From contig JAJPKO010000057.1 in the NCBI GenBank assembly GCA_021323655.1, forward strand, positions 1-64,000: 64,000 nucleotides of DNA, written 5' to 3'. This document shows, piece by piece, positions 8,275 through 16,564 of this stretch (the stretch's first letter is position 1; every line of letters begins with the position of its first letter). Source of the stretch: Acidobacteriaceae bacterium (GTDB lineage: Bacteria; Acidobacteriota; Terriglobia; Terriglobales; Acidobacteriaceae). The notes beneath the pieces are model-generated. The model had not been told where the DNA came from and ran no database searches. It worked only from the letters and a program-made list of their open reading frames with translations. The position numbers were made by a program, and so were the translations under genes.

Positions 8275-9347
8275 CGAACCCGGCGCCCCGCAGCCGAACA
8301 CTTCGCAGTGATATTGTTTTTACCTTTGCGCTCGCTTTGGGGCTTGCACTGGCGTGGTATGTCCGAAATGTACTGCTGCTGATCTATGTCAGCGCGCTCT
8401 TTGCCGTGGTCCTGATGCCGATTGTTCAGGCCATCATGAAGCTGCGGATCGGCAAATGGGGTCCAAACCGGGGCGTGGCCATCCTGGTCCTGTTTCTGCT
8501 GGCGGGCGGCTTTGTGACACTGTTCATCGTATTCGCGCTGCCTCCCGTAATTCACGACATGAAGCAGTTTGTGAACGAGTTGCCGGAGCGTGGGCCACAA
8601 CTGCTTGCACGCATTCGCAGGCTGCCACTGATGCAGCGTGTTGACCTCAGCTCTCTCAATGCGAAAATTCAGGATTTCGCAACAAATTTTGCTACTTATA
8701 TATTGCTTTCCGCCAAACAATGGGCAAGCAAGCTGTTCGACCTGATCACCGGGATCGTACTGACGGTCTACTTCATGGTCGAGGGCGAAAAAGCATATCA
8801 CTGGCTGCTGAGCTTTTTCCCGGTGGACATGCGTCAGCGTCTGGACCAGACCCTGGTCCGTGCAGAAGCAAGAATGAGCAAATGGTTGATCGGCCAGGGA
8901 ATACTCATGCTCATTCTGGGCGTCTCCAGCACGATTGTGTATGTCGCGCTGCATGTTCGTTATGCATATGCGCTCGGCGTGCTCATGGGACTCTTTAACA
9001 TCATTCCCATCGCCGGTGCGGTTGTAACGGTCTCTTTGTCTCTTATGGTGGCCGCCATTGATTCGTGGGGACGGGTAGCTGGAGTGGCTATTTTTTATCT
9101 CATTTACGCGCAGGTGGAAACCTCTTATCTGACCCCTCGCATCATGCGGTCGAGCGTAGACCTTCCCGGGCTTGCAGTCATCGTCGCCTTGCTTCTTGGC
9201 GCCGCTATGGATGGAGTGCGCGGAGCTCTGGTCGCCGTACCTACTGCTGTCCTGGTTGCGGTCTTGCTGGATGAGTATGCGGTAAATGATGAGCCAGTGA
9301 TCTCCGGGCCGAAACCGCTGGATGAGGTAGAAGAGCTGCATTCGTAG
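8271..9347 (+). CDS. AI-2E family transporter (PerM/YdiK-like permease)
   Basis: 358 residues with about eight membrane helices and the family arrangement: two N-terminal helix pairs, an extracytoplasmic alpha-helical segment (about 95-150, VIHDMKQFVNELPERGPQL), then a C-terminal helix cluster containing ALGVLMGLFNIIPIAGAV, which matches the conserved signature with the NxIPxxG turn. Family members have been linked to export of AI-2 or to sodium/proton antiport, so the substrate is uncertain. It starts inside the aroK stop codon (ATGA) and is probably in the same transcript. Confidence 0.85.
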   Translation: MTNPAPRSRTLRSDIVFTFALALGLALAWYVRNVLLLIYVSALFAVVLMPIVQAIMKLRIGKWGPNRGVAILVLFLLAGGFVTLFIVFALPPVIHDMKQFVNELPERGPQLLARIRRLPLMQRVDLSSLNAKIQDFATNFATYILLSAKQWASKLFDLITGIVLTVYFMVEGEKAYHWLLSFFPVDMRQRLDQTLVRAEARMSKWLIGQGILMLILGVSSTIVYVALHVRYAYALGVLMGLFNIIPIAGAVVTVSLSLMVAAIDSWGRVAGVAIFYLIYAQVETSYLTPRIMRSSVDLPGLAVIVALLLGAAMDGVRGALVAVPTAVLVAVLLDEYAVNDEPVISGPKPLDEVEELHS

Positions 9348-9403
9348 GCGAAAATTTCAGTCATGTGCTCGAAGCGGACCTTCGCCCGGTTTGGCTTGAT
9401 ATC

Positions 9404-10426
9404 ATGGAGAGTGGTTCCGACATCAGCACCAAAACTATTTCGAGCCGATCGCCCATGACGCCTGCTGCACCTGCGTCCGTTGCCGATGACCAGACCATCG
9501 TTGAGAGGCCCGCACATCTGCGGGCAGGTGAGACGGCCTCGCGCATCGCTGATTATGCCGAACTCTTTAAGTTTCGCGTGACCGCGCTGGTCGTAATGAC
9601 GGCATGGGCAGGCTTCTTCCTTGCTTCCATGCGAAGCGGTATCAGTAGCGTGCAGCCTGGTTTGATTGCCGCATTGCTGGGAATCGGATTGGTCTCAGCG
9701 GGCTCAGCTGCGCTGAATGAGGCGCTCGAGCGCCGGCTTGATGCCAGGATGATTCGGACGGCGCAACGGCCGATGGCCACAGGTCGCATCAGTCTTCCTC
9801 ACGGACTGTTACTGGGAATGGCCGCGATTATTGCTGGGTCCCTGTGGCTGACGTATGCTACCAATCTGCTCACCGGAGTGCTGACGCTCCTTACCGCTTT
9901 CAGTTATGTGGCGGTATATACTCCGTTGAAGCGGTATACGACCCTGGCCACATTTATCGGCGCGTTTCCCGGCGCAATGCCTCCTCTGTTGGGATGGACG
10001 GCCGTACGGGGCGCGATCGAGTGGCCCGCGGTCGCGCTATTTGCCATTCTGTTTGTATGGCAGTTTCCACACTTCATGGCCATCGCATGGCTCTATAAGG
10101 AAGACTACGGACGTGCCGGCATCCGCATGTTGCCTGTGGTGCAACCCGATGGATGGTCCACCGTTCTCGAGGCCATTACGTATGCAGTGCTGATGATTCC
10201 AGTGAGCCTGCTTCCGGTTTATCTGCATGTGGCAGGCCGTATCTATGGGGTCACGGCATTGCTGCTCGGCATTTTTTATCTTGGATACACGCTGCGGTTT
10301 GCGCGCATCACGCGAGCGCGGGGCGTGGTTGAATCCAAAATGTATGCCCGCGATCTTTTAAAGGTGAGCGTGATCTACCTGCCCGTCCTGCTCACCGTTC
10401 TTATGCTGAATGCGGCAGGAAAGTAG
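9404..10426 (+). CDS. ctaB: protoheme IX farnesyltransferase (heme O synthase)
   Basis: UbiA-family prenyltransferase that adds a farnesyl group to heme b, giving heme o for haem-copper oxidases. The first Asp-rich region reads NEALERRLDARMIRTAQRPM and the second is KEDYGRAGIRMLP. WQFPHFMAIAW between them is diagnostic for CtaB/CyoE. About nine membrane helices. Starts at ATG 9404, ATG 9455 and GTG 9365 are all possible because no Shine-Dalgarno is clear; family proteins begin just before HLRAGE, so a short variable tail is expected. It heads an operon with an ABC-2 exporter and a DUF420 protein. Confidence 0.93.
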   Translation: MESGSDISTKTISSRSPMTPAAPASVADDQTIVERPAHLRAGETASRIADYAELFKFRVTALVVMTAWAGFFLASMRSGISSVQPGLIAALLGIGLVSAGSAALNEALERRLDARMIRTAQRPMATGRISLPHGLLLGMAAIIAGSLWLTYATNLLTGVLTLLTAFSYVAVYTPLKRYTTLATFIGAFPGAMPPLLGWTAVRGAIEWPAVALFAILFVWQFPHFMAIAWLYKEDYGRAGIRMLPVVQPDGWSTVLEAITYAVLMIPVSLLPVYLHVAGRIYGVTALLLGIFYLGYTLRFARITRARGVVESKMYARDLLKVSVIYLPVLLTVLMLNAAGK

Positions 10427-10432
10427 TAGACA

Positions 10433-11434
10433 ATGGCTTCCTTGACCCAGAGTTCCGTCCATCTTGAAGCGGGTGCGGCGCATCTTGAGTCCAGCGCGCC
10501 AATCTCGCTGCTTAACCTTACCCATAATTACGGAGACCGGCTGGCGCTGGATCACCTCTCTTTCGAGGTGCGCCCGGCAGAAATTTTTGGCCTATTGGGG
10601 CCGAATGGCAGCGGCAAGACCACTCTGTTCAGGATCCTTTCTACGCTCATGGTTCCAACCGGCGGTTCGGCGCTGATTCAGGGCTTTGATGTGGCCCACG
10701 AGCCAAACCGGGTCCGGCAACAGATCGGCATTGTCTTCCAGGCGCGCAGTCTGGACATCAAACTCACGGTCGGCGAAAACCTGAAACATCAGGGGCATCT
10801 TTATGGCCTGAAGGGCGGGACGCTCAAACGGCGCATGGAAGAGGTGCTTTCGCGTGTAGGACTGCTCGATCGAATCAAAGACACGGTTGAGACGCTCTCT
10901 GGCGGAATGCAGCGCCGGGTTGAGCTGGCCAAAGGGCTGATTCACTCCCCGTCTGTGCTGCTGCTGGATGAACCTTCGACGGGGCTCGACCCCGGAGCGC
11001 GCCGCGATGTCTGGCAGTATTTGCGGATGCTTCGCGATGAAGAGGGTGTGACCATACTCGTAACAACGCACCTGATGGAAGAGGCCGAACACTGCGACCG
11101 CCTCGCCATTCTGAACACCGGGAAACTGGTTGCGCTGGGCGCTCCGGCCGGGCTGAAATCTGAAATTGGCGGCGATGTAGTGCTGTTTGAAACAGCCAAT
11201 GAACAGGCAGCTGCTGAGCTTTCAGTAAAAATTGCCAACCGCTTCATCGTCTCGCCAACCGTGTTGGGTAACACCGTCCGCCTGGAGCGCGAGCAAGGAC
11301 ATAAGTTTGTGACCGATGTAGTGGAGGCCTTCCCAGGACTGGTAGAGGGCATTTCAGTGGCGAAGCCCAGCCTGGAGGATGTATTTATTCAACGCACAGG
11401 ACACCGCTTCTGGACTGAAAAGGAGGAGAAATAG
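10433..11434 (+). CDS. ABC-2 type transporter, ATP-binding subunit
   Basis: A 333-residue nucleotide-binding protein. Walker A is GPNGSGKTT (about residues 58-66), the Q-loop is in GIVFQARSLD, the signature LSGGMQRR, and Walker B with the D-loop LLLDEPSTGLDPG; the switch His is in TTHLMEEAEHCD. A C-terminal extension of about 90 residues follows, as in DrrA/CcmA-like exporters. It lies 6 bases after ctaB and 2 bases before its membrane partner, so this is one operon. Cargo is unknown; the setting between ctaB and a CtaM-like gene suggests a part in cytochrome oxidase or haem maturation. Confidence 0.9.
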   Translation: MASLTQSSVHLEAGAAHLESSAPISLLNLTHNYGDRLALDHLSFEVRPAEIFGLLGPNGSGKTTLFRILSTLMVPTGGSALIQGFDVAHEPNRVRQQIGIVFQARSLDIKLTVGENLKHQGHLYGLKGGTLKRRMEEVLSRVGLLDRIKDTVETLSGGMQRRVELAKGLIHSPSVLLLDEPSTGLDPGARRDVWQYLRMLRDEEGVTILVTTHLMEEAEHCDRLAILNTGKLVALGAPAGLKSEIGGDVVLFETANEQAAAELSVKIANRFIVSPTVLGNTVRLEREQGHKFVTDVVEAFPGLVEGISVAKPSLEDVFIQRTGHRFWTEKEEK

Positions 11435-11436
11435 AC

Positions 11437-12267
11437 ATGGCCAGCGTTGCCACAACCGCATCCGCAACACGCATCCTCCCCTCACGCAATGCCAGCCTGT
11501 GGACAGCGGCCTGGACCCTTTGGGAGCGGGAAATTGTCCGCTTTTACCGGCAGAAGGCACGCGTGATCGGTGTGATTGCCTCGCCGCTGCTTTTCTGGTT
11601 CGTGCTTGGCTCAGGCTTTGCGCACAGCTTTCGCAGCGGGGCCACCGGTTCTGACCAATACCTGAGCTATTTCTTCCCCGGCGCCGTGGTCATGATTGTT
11701 CTGTTTACGGCAATCTTCAGCATGATGTCGCTGATTCAGGACCGCAATGAGGGCTTTTTGCTTTCTGTGATGGCGGCGCCTGTGAGCCGCTCGGCGATTG
11801 TTCTGGGGAAGGTGCTCGGCGGTGCAACTCTGGCGGCCATTCAGGGAATCATTTTTCTGATATTTACGCCCCTGATAGGCGTGCATCCGGGGCTGGAAGC
11901 CATTGGCATCAGCGTTCTTGCCATTGCCCTGATCAGTTTTGAGCTGACCGCCCTGGGCTTCGTCATTGCGTGGCCAATGGATTCTCCACAGGCATTTCAT
12001 GCCATTGTGAATCTTCTGTTGTTGCCATTGTGGATGCTCTCGGGCGCCATTTTCCCCGCCAGCGGGGCTACGGGCTGGCTACGCGCGCTCATGCGGGTGA
12101 ACCCTCTGACGTATGGGACTGATGCTTTGCGTAATGCGCTCTTTCCAGCTCAAAAGACGGATTTTTTGCTCAGCGTGAATCTGGGTGTGACAATTGGGTT
12201 CTGTTTGCTGGTCTTTGCAGCATCGTGGGCCATTGTGAACCGCAGGACCAACAGACCTGCGGCATAG
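11437..12267 (+). CDS. ABC-2 type transporter, permease subunit
   Basis: 276 residues with an N-terminal cytoplasmic stretch (1-40, LWEREIVRFYRQKARVIG) and six membrane helices. The helix-4/5 region, QAFHAIVNLLLLPLWMLSGAIFP, is the ABC-2 signature. It forms the transmembrane pore with the preceding ATPase; the gap between the genes is two bases and AGGAGGA lies just before its start. Its similarity is to the DrrB/NodJ class. The transported molecule is not known. Confidence 0.88.
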   Translation: MASVATTASATRILPSRNASLWTAAWTLWEREIVRFYRQKARVIGVIASPLLFWFVLGSGFAHSFRSGATGSDQYLSYFFPGAVVMIVLFTAIFSMMSLIQDRNEGFLLSVMAAPVSRSAIVLGKVLGGATLAAIQGIIFLIFTPLIGVHPGLEAIGISVLAIALISFELTALGFVIAWPMDSPQAFHAIVNLLLLPLWMLSGAIFPASGATGWLRALMRVNPLTYGTDALRNALFPAQKTDFLLSVNLGVTIGFCLLVFAASWAIVNRRTNRPAA

Positions 12268-12282
12268 AGGGGATCCAAAAGT

Positions 12283-12825
12283 ATGCAGAGCGTAGAAACA
12301 GCAGCGCAAACCCGGGCACCAATTGCTACCTTGATTCTTATCAGCGCGGCAGCAAGTGCCTTTCTGTTCTGGCTGATTTATGTACATCCGCCATCGCAGG
12401 CATATTCAACACGCCTGCTGTTTCTGCCTGCGCTCAACGCCCTGTTCAATGGAATGAGCGCGATTGCGCTGGCGCTGGGTTTTTCATTTATTCGCAAGCG
12501 CAATATAGCTGCGCACCGCGCAGCTATGCTGACGGCCTTCGTTTTCTCCGTGCTTTTTCTTGTCTCCTATAGCATTCATCACGCGCTGCATGGAGAAATG
12601 CGATTCGCCGGGCAGGGTGCGTTCCGTGGCGCCTACCTGGCGTTACTGATCAGCCATATTCTGCTTTCTGTTGTTGCGCTGCCGATGGTGCTGATTACGT
12701 TTTTCTTTTCGCTGACCGGACGCTTCCCTCAACATAAGAAGATTGCGCCCTATACGTTTCCGGTCTGGATGTATGTTTCTGTGACTGGAGTGATTGTTTA
12801 TGTCATGCTGACAGTATGGCGCTGA
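12283..12825 (+). CDS. DUF420 membrane protein (CtaM/YozB-like)
   Basis: 180 residues with five membrane helices and the family histidines in HRAAMLTAFVFSVLFLVSYS and the HHALHGE and HILLSVVALPMVL segments. DUF420 includes CtaM of Firmicutes, which is required for haem-a oxidase maturation; transferring that role here is an inference supported by the upstream ctaB. It lies 15 bases downstream of the ABC permease and overlaps the next small gene. Confidence 0.82.
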   Translation: MQSVETAAQTRAPIATLILISAAASAFLFWLIYVHPPSQAYSTRLLFLPALNALFNGMSAIALALGFSFIRKRNIAAHRAAMLTAFVFSVLFLVSYSIHHALHGEMRFAGQGAFRGAYLALLISHILLSVVALPMVLITFFFSLTGRFPQHKKIAPYTFPVWMYVSVTGVIVYVMLTVWR

Positions 12826-13112
12826 AAGAAGATATGCCTTTCGTGGCTGAAGTTTCCCCGAATCCGGCAGAAAGTACGGCGCCTTCCGCCGGAGACGGTA
12901 CGCGCCAGCTTCTGCACTCGGGCATATGCACACTGGCGGCGGGACTTCTGGCTGTTGCTCTGGCGAAGTTCGTCTTCGGCGGCATCGGTCCGCAGGGCCC
13001 GCACACAAATTCCGGCTGGATCGCCCTGATCGTGGCCATGATGTGCCTTCCCTTTGGTTCCTTGCTGCTTCTGCTGGGGCTGGCCAAGTGGGTAAAGAAC
13101 CGGTCGCGCTAA
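12816..13112 (+). CDS. small two-helix membrane protein
   Basis: 98 residues with a polar, Pro/Glu-rich N terminus of about 35 residues, then two hydrophobic helices (about 38-58 and 66-90) ending in a basic tail KWVKNRSR. It starts inside the end of the DUF420 gene (10-base overlap, different frame), which implies translational coupling. The function is unknown; its position suggests an accessory part of the oxidase maturation operon. An in-frame ATG at 12834 is an alternative start. Confidence 0.6.
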   Translation: MALKEDMPFVAEVSPNPAESTAPSAGDGTRQLLHSGICTLAAGLLAVALAKFVFGGIGPQGPHTNSGWIALIVAMMCLPFGSLLLLLGLAKWVKNRSR

Positions 13113-13223
13113 AGCAGTACGTTTCATGAAAATCGTTCCAGGACTAGAATGAATAGTGTGCGGGGCAGGGGGAACCTTTCATGGGAGTTTTGCGTATCCC
13201 CACCTGAGGTAGAGGAGTATTGT

Positions 13224-13556
13224 ATGGCTGTGTTTTGCAGCGACTGCGGCAAATCTCTGGGCGACGACGCCCGTTTCTGTTCAGGATGCGGAAAGCCCCT
13301 TTATACCGCGCCACCTTCCTATGTACAGACAAGGATGGTGCGTCCACGCGCGGGCCGCATGGTGGCTGGCGTCTGCCAGGGGCTGGCAAATAATTACCAC
13401 TGGGACGTGGTTTGGGTCCGCGTGATTACGGTGCTGGCTACGATCTTTTCCAGCGGCGCCGGACTGATCGCTTATATTGTGTTCTGGCTGGTCATGCCGG
13501 AGGAACCGCTGGCGCTTCCTCCCGCCTCCACCTACACACAAACTACGGGCAGCTAG
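13224..13556 (+). CDS. PspC-domain protein with N-terminal zinc ribbon
   Basis: 110 residues. Residues 1-30 are a zinc ribbon with two CxxC pairs (CSDCGKSLGDDARFCSGCGK). After a short linker comes the PspC domain (about 45-100): RMVAGVCQGLANNYHWD, then one long membrane helix ending in WLVMPEEP. PspC proteins act in envelope stress responses, here probably through the membrane. Start ATG 13224 has AGAGGAG upstream; an upstream in-frame ATG (13149) would add 25 residues with no family match. Confidence 0.88.
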   Translation: MAVFCSDCGKSLGDDARFCSGCGKPLYTAPPSYVQTRMVRPRAGRMVAGVCQGLANNYHWDVVWVRVITVLATIFSSGAGLIAYIVFWLVMPEEPLALPPASTYTQTTGS

Positions 13557-13559
13557 ACC

Positions 13560-14366
13560 GTGTTTTATGTTTCAGATGGAGCGAGGCTCTTCACTGAGAT
13601 AATGGGCGAGGGGCAGGACGTTGTCCTGCTCCACCCGACTCCGGTGCATCATGCTTTCTGGACTCCTGTAGCGGAAATTCTGGCGCAGAAATATCGAGTG
13701 ATCATGCCGGATTTGCGCGGACATGGACAATCTGATGCAGGCGAAGGTCCCATCACAGTCCGGAAAATAGGCGCTGATGTCGAAAGGTTGCTCAATGAGC
13801 TTGGTATTCGGAGGGCGCTGTTTGCAGGGTGCTCGGTCGGTGGATATACCCTTTTTGAGCTCTGGCGCAGAATGCCGGAACGCATCAGCGGGTTGGCTTT
13901 CTGTTGCAGCAAGCCACAAGCCGACACGGAAGCAGCCCGCCTTAAACGGCATGAGTGGATAGAGAGCATTCGGCTGCGTGGCACGGGCGATTTTTTTGAG
14001 CAGATGCTGCACACCCTGATCGGGCCTACGGCGCAACGGCGCTTTCCGCAGAAGTTAAGTGAGGCCCGCGAAATGATGCAGGCCATGTCTGCCGCAGCCG
14101 TGATTGCGATGCAAGAGGGGCTTGCAGCGCGGCCGGATTCGGTGGGAACGGCCTACACGATTGCCGTGCCCTGTTGCGTAGTCGCAGCGGCAGAAGACCC
14201 CGGCAGTACGGTGGAAGATATGAAACTGCTGGCGGAAACGGTCCGCAATGGTGGGCATGGGGCGGAATTTCATGTTCTGCACGATGCCGGACATTACGCA
14301 CCATGGGAGCAGCCGGAGACAGTGGGGCCTCTTCTGCGCCGCTTTTTCGACTCAGTAGTGGGCTAA
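13560..14366 (+). CDS. alpha/beta hydrolase
   Basis: 268 residues of the alpha/beta-hydrolase fold. The oxyanion region is LLHPTPVHHAFW, the nucleophile elbow is GCSVGGYT (serine about 92), the acid is probably in the AAEDPGSTVEDM strand, and the catalytic histidine is in HDAGHYAPWEQPE near the end. DLRGHGQSDAGEG is typical of the haloperoxidase/3-oxoadipate enol-lactonase branch. The start is GTG 13560, four bases after the PspC stop. The substrate is unknown. Confidence 0.85.
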   Translation: MFYVSDGARLFTEIMGEGQDVVLLHPTPVHHAFWTPVAEILAQKYRVIMPDLRGHGQSDAGEGPITVRKIGADVERLLNELGIRRALFAGCSVGGYTLFELWRRMPERISGLAFCCSKPQADTEAARLKRHEWIESIRLRGTGDFFEQMLHTLIGPTAQRRFPQKLSEAREMMQAMSAAAVIAMQEGLAARPDSVGTAYTIAVPCCVVAAAEDPGSTVEDMKLLAETVRNGGHGAEFHVLHDAGHYAPWEQPETVGPLLRRFFDSVVG

Positions 14367-14411
14367 GGAAATCCAAGTATACGAGTTTACGTAGTGCAGA
14401 CTGGAGGATGG

Positions 14412-14897
14412 ATGACGCGCCGTTTGCTTTATCTTTGCTTCGTATTGCTGCTGGCTGCAGCCATCGCTCCGCGCGCTCACGCTTCAGCTGACCGCGTTTC
14501 CTTTTTTCATGACATCGCGGTAAGCGAACCAGACCAAGCCGATGATCTGGTTTGTTTTTTCTGCTCTGTTCGTGCTGAAGGTAAAGTTCATGGCGATGTG
14601 GTCTCCTTCTTCGGGGGTGTCCGGCTGGAAAATTCAGACGTCAGTGGCGATGTCGTTTCCTTTTTAGGTCCGGTCCGCATGGAAGGTCAATCGAGCATCG
14701 GCGGTGACTGTGTGGTCTTCGGCTTTCCGCTGAACAGAAGTGAGGATGCCACAATCCGGGGCGATACGGTGCAGTTTCCGCTGGTGATTCTGCTGCTTCC
14801 GGTCATCATTCTGGTGCTGGTCCTGTACGGCGTCGTCGCTCTGGCCCGGCGCAGGAAATATGCGTATCCCATCCCTCCACCTCCTCCCATGCGGTGA
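14412..14897 (+). CDS. exported bactofilin-like repeat protein with C-terminal membrane helix
   Basis: 161 residues: signal peptide (MTRRLLYLCFVLLLAAAIAPRAHA), then short beta repeats of about 17 residues in which V-x-G-D-V-V-S-F-F/L-G recurs (HGDVVSFFGG, SGDVVSFLGP, GGDCVVFGFP, RGDTVQFP). A hydrophobic helix (about 120-142) and a basic, proline-rich tail follow. The repeats recall bactofilin beta-helix rungs but the protein is exported and membrane-anchored. Start ATG 14412 has GGAGG four bases upstream. The function is unknown. Confidence 0.65.
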   Translation: MTRRLLYLCFVLLLAAAIAPRAHASADRVSFFHDIAVSEPDQADDLVCFFCSVRAEGKVHGDVVSFFGGVRLENSDVSGDVVSFLGPVRMEGQSSIGGDCVVFGFPLNRSEDATIRGDTVQFPLVILLLPVIILVLVLYGVVALARRRKYAYPIPPPPPMR

Positions 14898-14946
14898 CAG
14901 AAATGCTGTAGTCTCAAATTAACTTCTCTGATTTCTTTGAGGCAGC

Positions 14947-16224
14947 TTGAATTCGTCACGTCCTTTTCTTCATCCTGATGCAGGGTCTCCGCTCGCCTGT
15001 GATGGTGTCCGCCTGGACACGCTGGCAAAGAAATATGGCACGCCGCTGTATGTGTATTCGGCAAACCAGATACTGGAACGGCTGCGGCTGTTTACGCAGG
15101 CCTTCCAACCTGTGCCGCACCTGGTCTGCTATGCCGTAAAGGCCAATTCGTCGCTGGCCATTCTGAAGCTGCTGGCGAAACATGGCGCAGGCTTTGATAT
15201 CGTTTCCGGAGGCGAGTTGGAGCGGGTATTGCGCGTGAGCCAAGAGGCGGCGGAACGCGTGGTCTTTTCCGGAGTCGGAAAAACTGCGCCGGAAATGGAC
15301 CTGGCGCTGCGGTCCGGTATCCTGCTCTTCAATGTAGAAAGCGCGGGCGAACTGGAGCTTTTGGCAGAGCGCGCCAGCAAACTTCGCATTCGTGCCCGCG
15401 TGTCACTGCGTGTCAATCCAGATGTCTTTGCTGAAACGCATCCTTATATTTCAACCGGACTTCGCGAACATAAATTTGGCATAGACATTCGTGAGGCGAG
15501 GAAGGTGTACAAATCTGCGGCGCGACAGAAGTATCTGGAACCATATGGAGTGAGCGTTCATATCGGGTCGCAGATTCGGAGCGCAGACCCCTTCGGCGCT
15601 GCTGCGGAACGCATCGCCCGGCTTGTCCAGGAACTGCGCGCCGATGGACTGTCCATTCGCGTTGTAGATGTGGGCGGAGGATTGGGGATTGAATATCACC
15701 GCGAACACAGCTTTGATCCAGAGCAGAAGGTTCGGCAATATGCGTCCGCTTTGCTAAAGGCGCTCCGTCCCCTGAAAGAATTGCAATTACTTCTGGAGCC
15801 CGGAAGATTTATTGTGGCGCAGGCAGGAGCACTGCTGACACGGGTGCTTTACGTGAAAAAAAACGGCAAAAAGACCTTCGTTATTACAGATGCGGCCATG
15901 AACGATCTTATCCGCCCAGCGTTATACCAGGCACACCATGAGATCATTCCCGTTGTCCCTCGGAAAGGGGCGCGCAAGCGCACGGTAGATGTCGTCGGGC
16001 CAGTGTGTGAGACGGGAGATTTTTTCGCCCGCGATCGTTCCATGCCCGAGCTGCAACCTGGTGATCTCGCGGCAATCCTGGATGCTGGCGCTTACGGTCT
16101 TTCTCTGAGCTCGAACTACAATTCCCGTCCGCGTCCGGCGGAAGTACTTGTGGAAGGTACACGACACCGCTTGATTCGGAAGCGTGAGACGATAGATGAC
16201 CTGTTGGCAGCGGAAATGCCCTGA
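14947..16224 (+). CDS. lysA: diaminopimelate decarboxylase
   Basis: PLP enzyme converting meso-diaminopimelate to lysine. The PLP lysine is in CYAVKANSS (K65). SGGELERVL, the HIGSQI histidine motif, VDVGGGLGIEY and LEPGRFIVAQAG follow, and the substrate/dimer motif GPVCETGDFFARDR contains the active-site cysteine. 425 residues fits the family. The start is TTG 14947 with GAGGC upstream; no ATG exists near the conserved N terminus. The gene is followed by a 340-base regulatory gap. Confidence 0.95.
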   Translation: MNSSRPFLHPDAGSPLACDGVRLDTLAKKYGTPLYVYSANQILERLRLFTQAFQPVPHLVCYAVKANSSLAILKLLAKHGAGFDIVSGGELERVLRVSQEAAERVVFSGVGKTAPEMDLALRSGILLFNVESAGELELLAERASKLRIRARVSLRVNPDVFAETHPYISTGLREHKFGIDIREARKVYKSAARQKYLEPYGVSVHIGSQIRSADPFGAAAERIARLVQELRADGLSIRVVDVGGGLGIEYHREHSFDPEQKVRQYASALLKALRPLKELQLLLEPGRFIVAQAGALLTRVLYVKKNGKKTFVITDAAMNDLIRPALYQAHHEIIPVVPRKGARKRTVDVVGPVCETGDFFARDRSMPELQPGDLAAILDAGAYGLSLSSNYNSRPRPAEVLVEGTRHRLIRKRETIDDLLAAEMP

Positions 16225-16235
16225 GTTCAGCATCT

Positions 16236-16277
16236 GTTTCAAATTGGGACTTCCCATATCGCGTTCCAATTTGGAAC
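16236..16277 (+). promoter_or_regulatory. pair of palindromic sites upstream of the sigma-54 regulator
   Basis: GTTCCAA-T-TTGGAAC (16263-16277) is a perfect 15-base palindrome. GTTTCAA-A-TTGGGAC (16236-16250) is a weaker copy of the same pattern. Their centres are 27 bases apart. They sit about 180-205 bases upstream of the expected start from the -24/-12-like site, the usual place for enhancer sites of a sigma-54 activator. They may be autoregulatory sites for the downstream NtrC-type protein. Confidence 0.5.
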
Positions 16278-16421
16278 TTTCCTCCAAATCCAATCAAATA
16301 GGGCTTTTGCCGATCCTTTTCTAATTCTCTTTCCTGTTTTGGGAAATGCCTGCTTTCCATCAGGATTCATCACTTCTCCTTAAATCTATTTATTTCAGCA
16401 GCATACAGATGCCATAACGAA

Positions 16422-16438
16422 TGGCCATCCGCATGCAA
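16422..16438 (+). promoter_or_regulatory. possible sigma-54 (-24/-12) promoter
   Basis: TGGCCATCCGCATGCAA keeps the invariant GG (16423-16424) and GC (16435-16436) with exactly 10 bases between them, plus TGGC and TGCA flanks. It lies 127 bases before the enhancer-binding protein start. The middle of the site departs from consensus (TGGCACG), so confidence is modest. Confidence 0.4.
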
Positions 16439-16564
16439 ATGAGAGCGACGAGCGGCAACACGAGCCGCACGACTTCAGCAGGCTAAGACGGTTGTTACCA
16501 ATGTTTTTCATTCTTAGAGCTGCACTGCCCTTTGCGCACAAGATTCAGAGAAGGATTCCATACA

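Noticed and set aside
8163-9341. A 392-codon open frame opposite the AI-2E permease
   Set aside because: Gln/His/Arg-rich shadow of a membrane protein; the plus-strand reading has clear family signatures.
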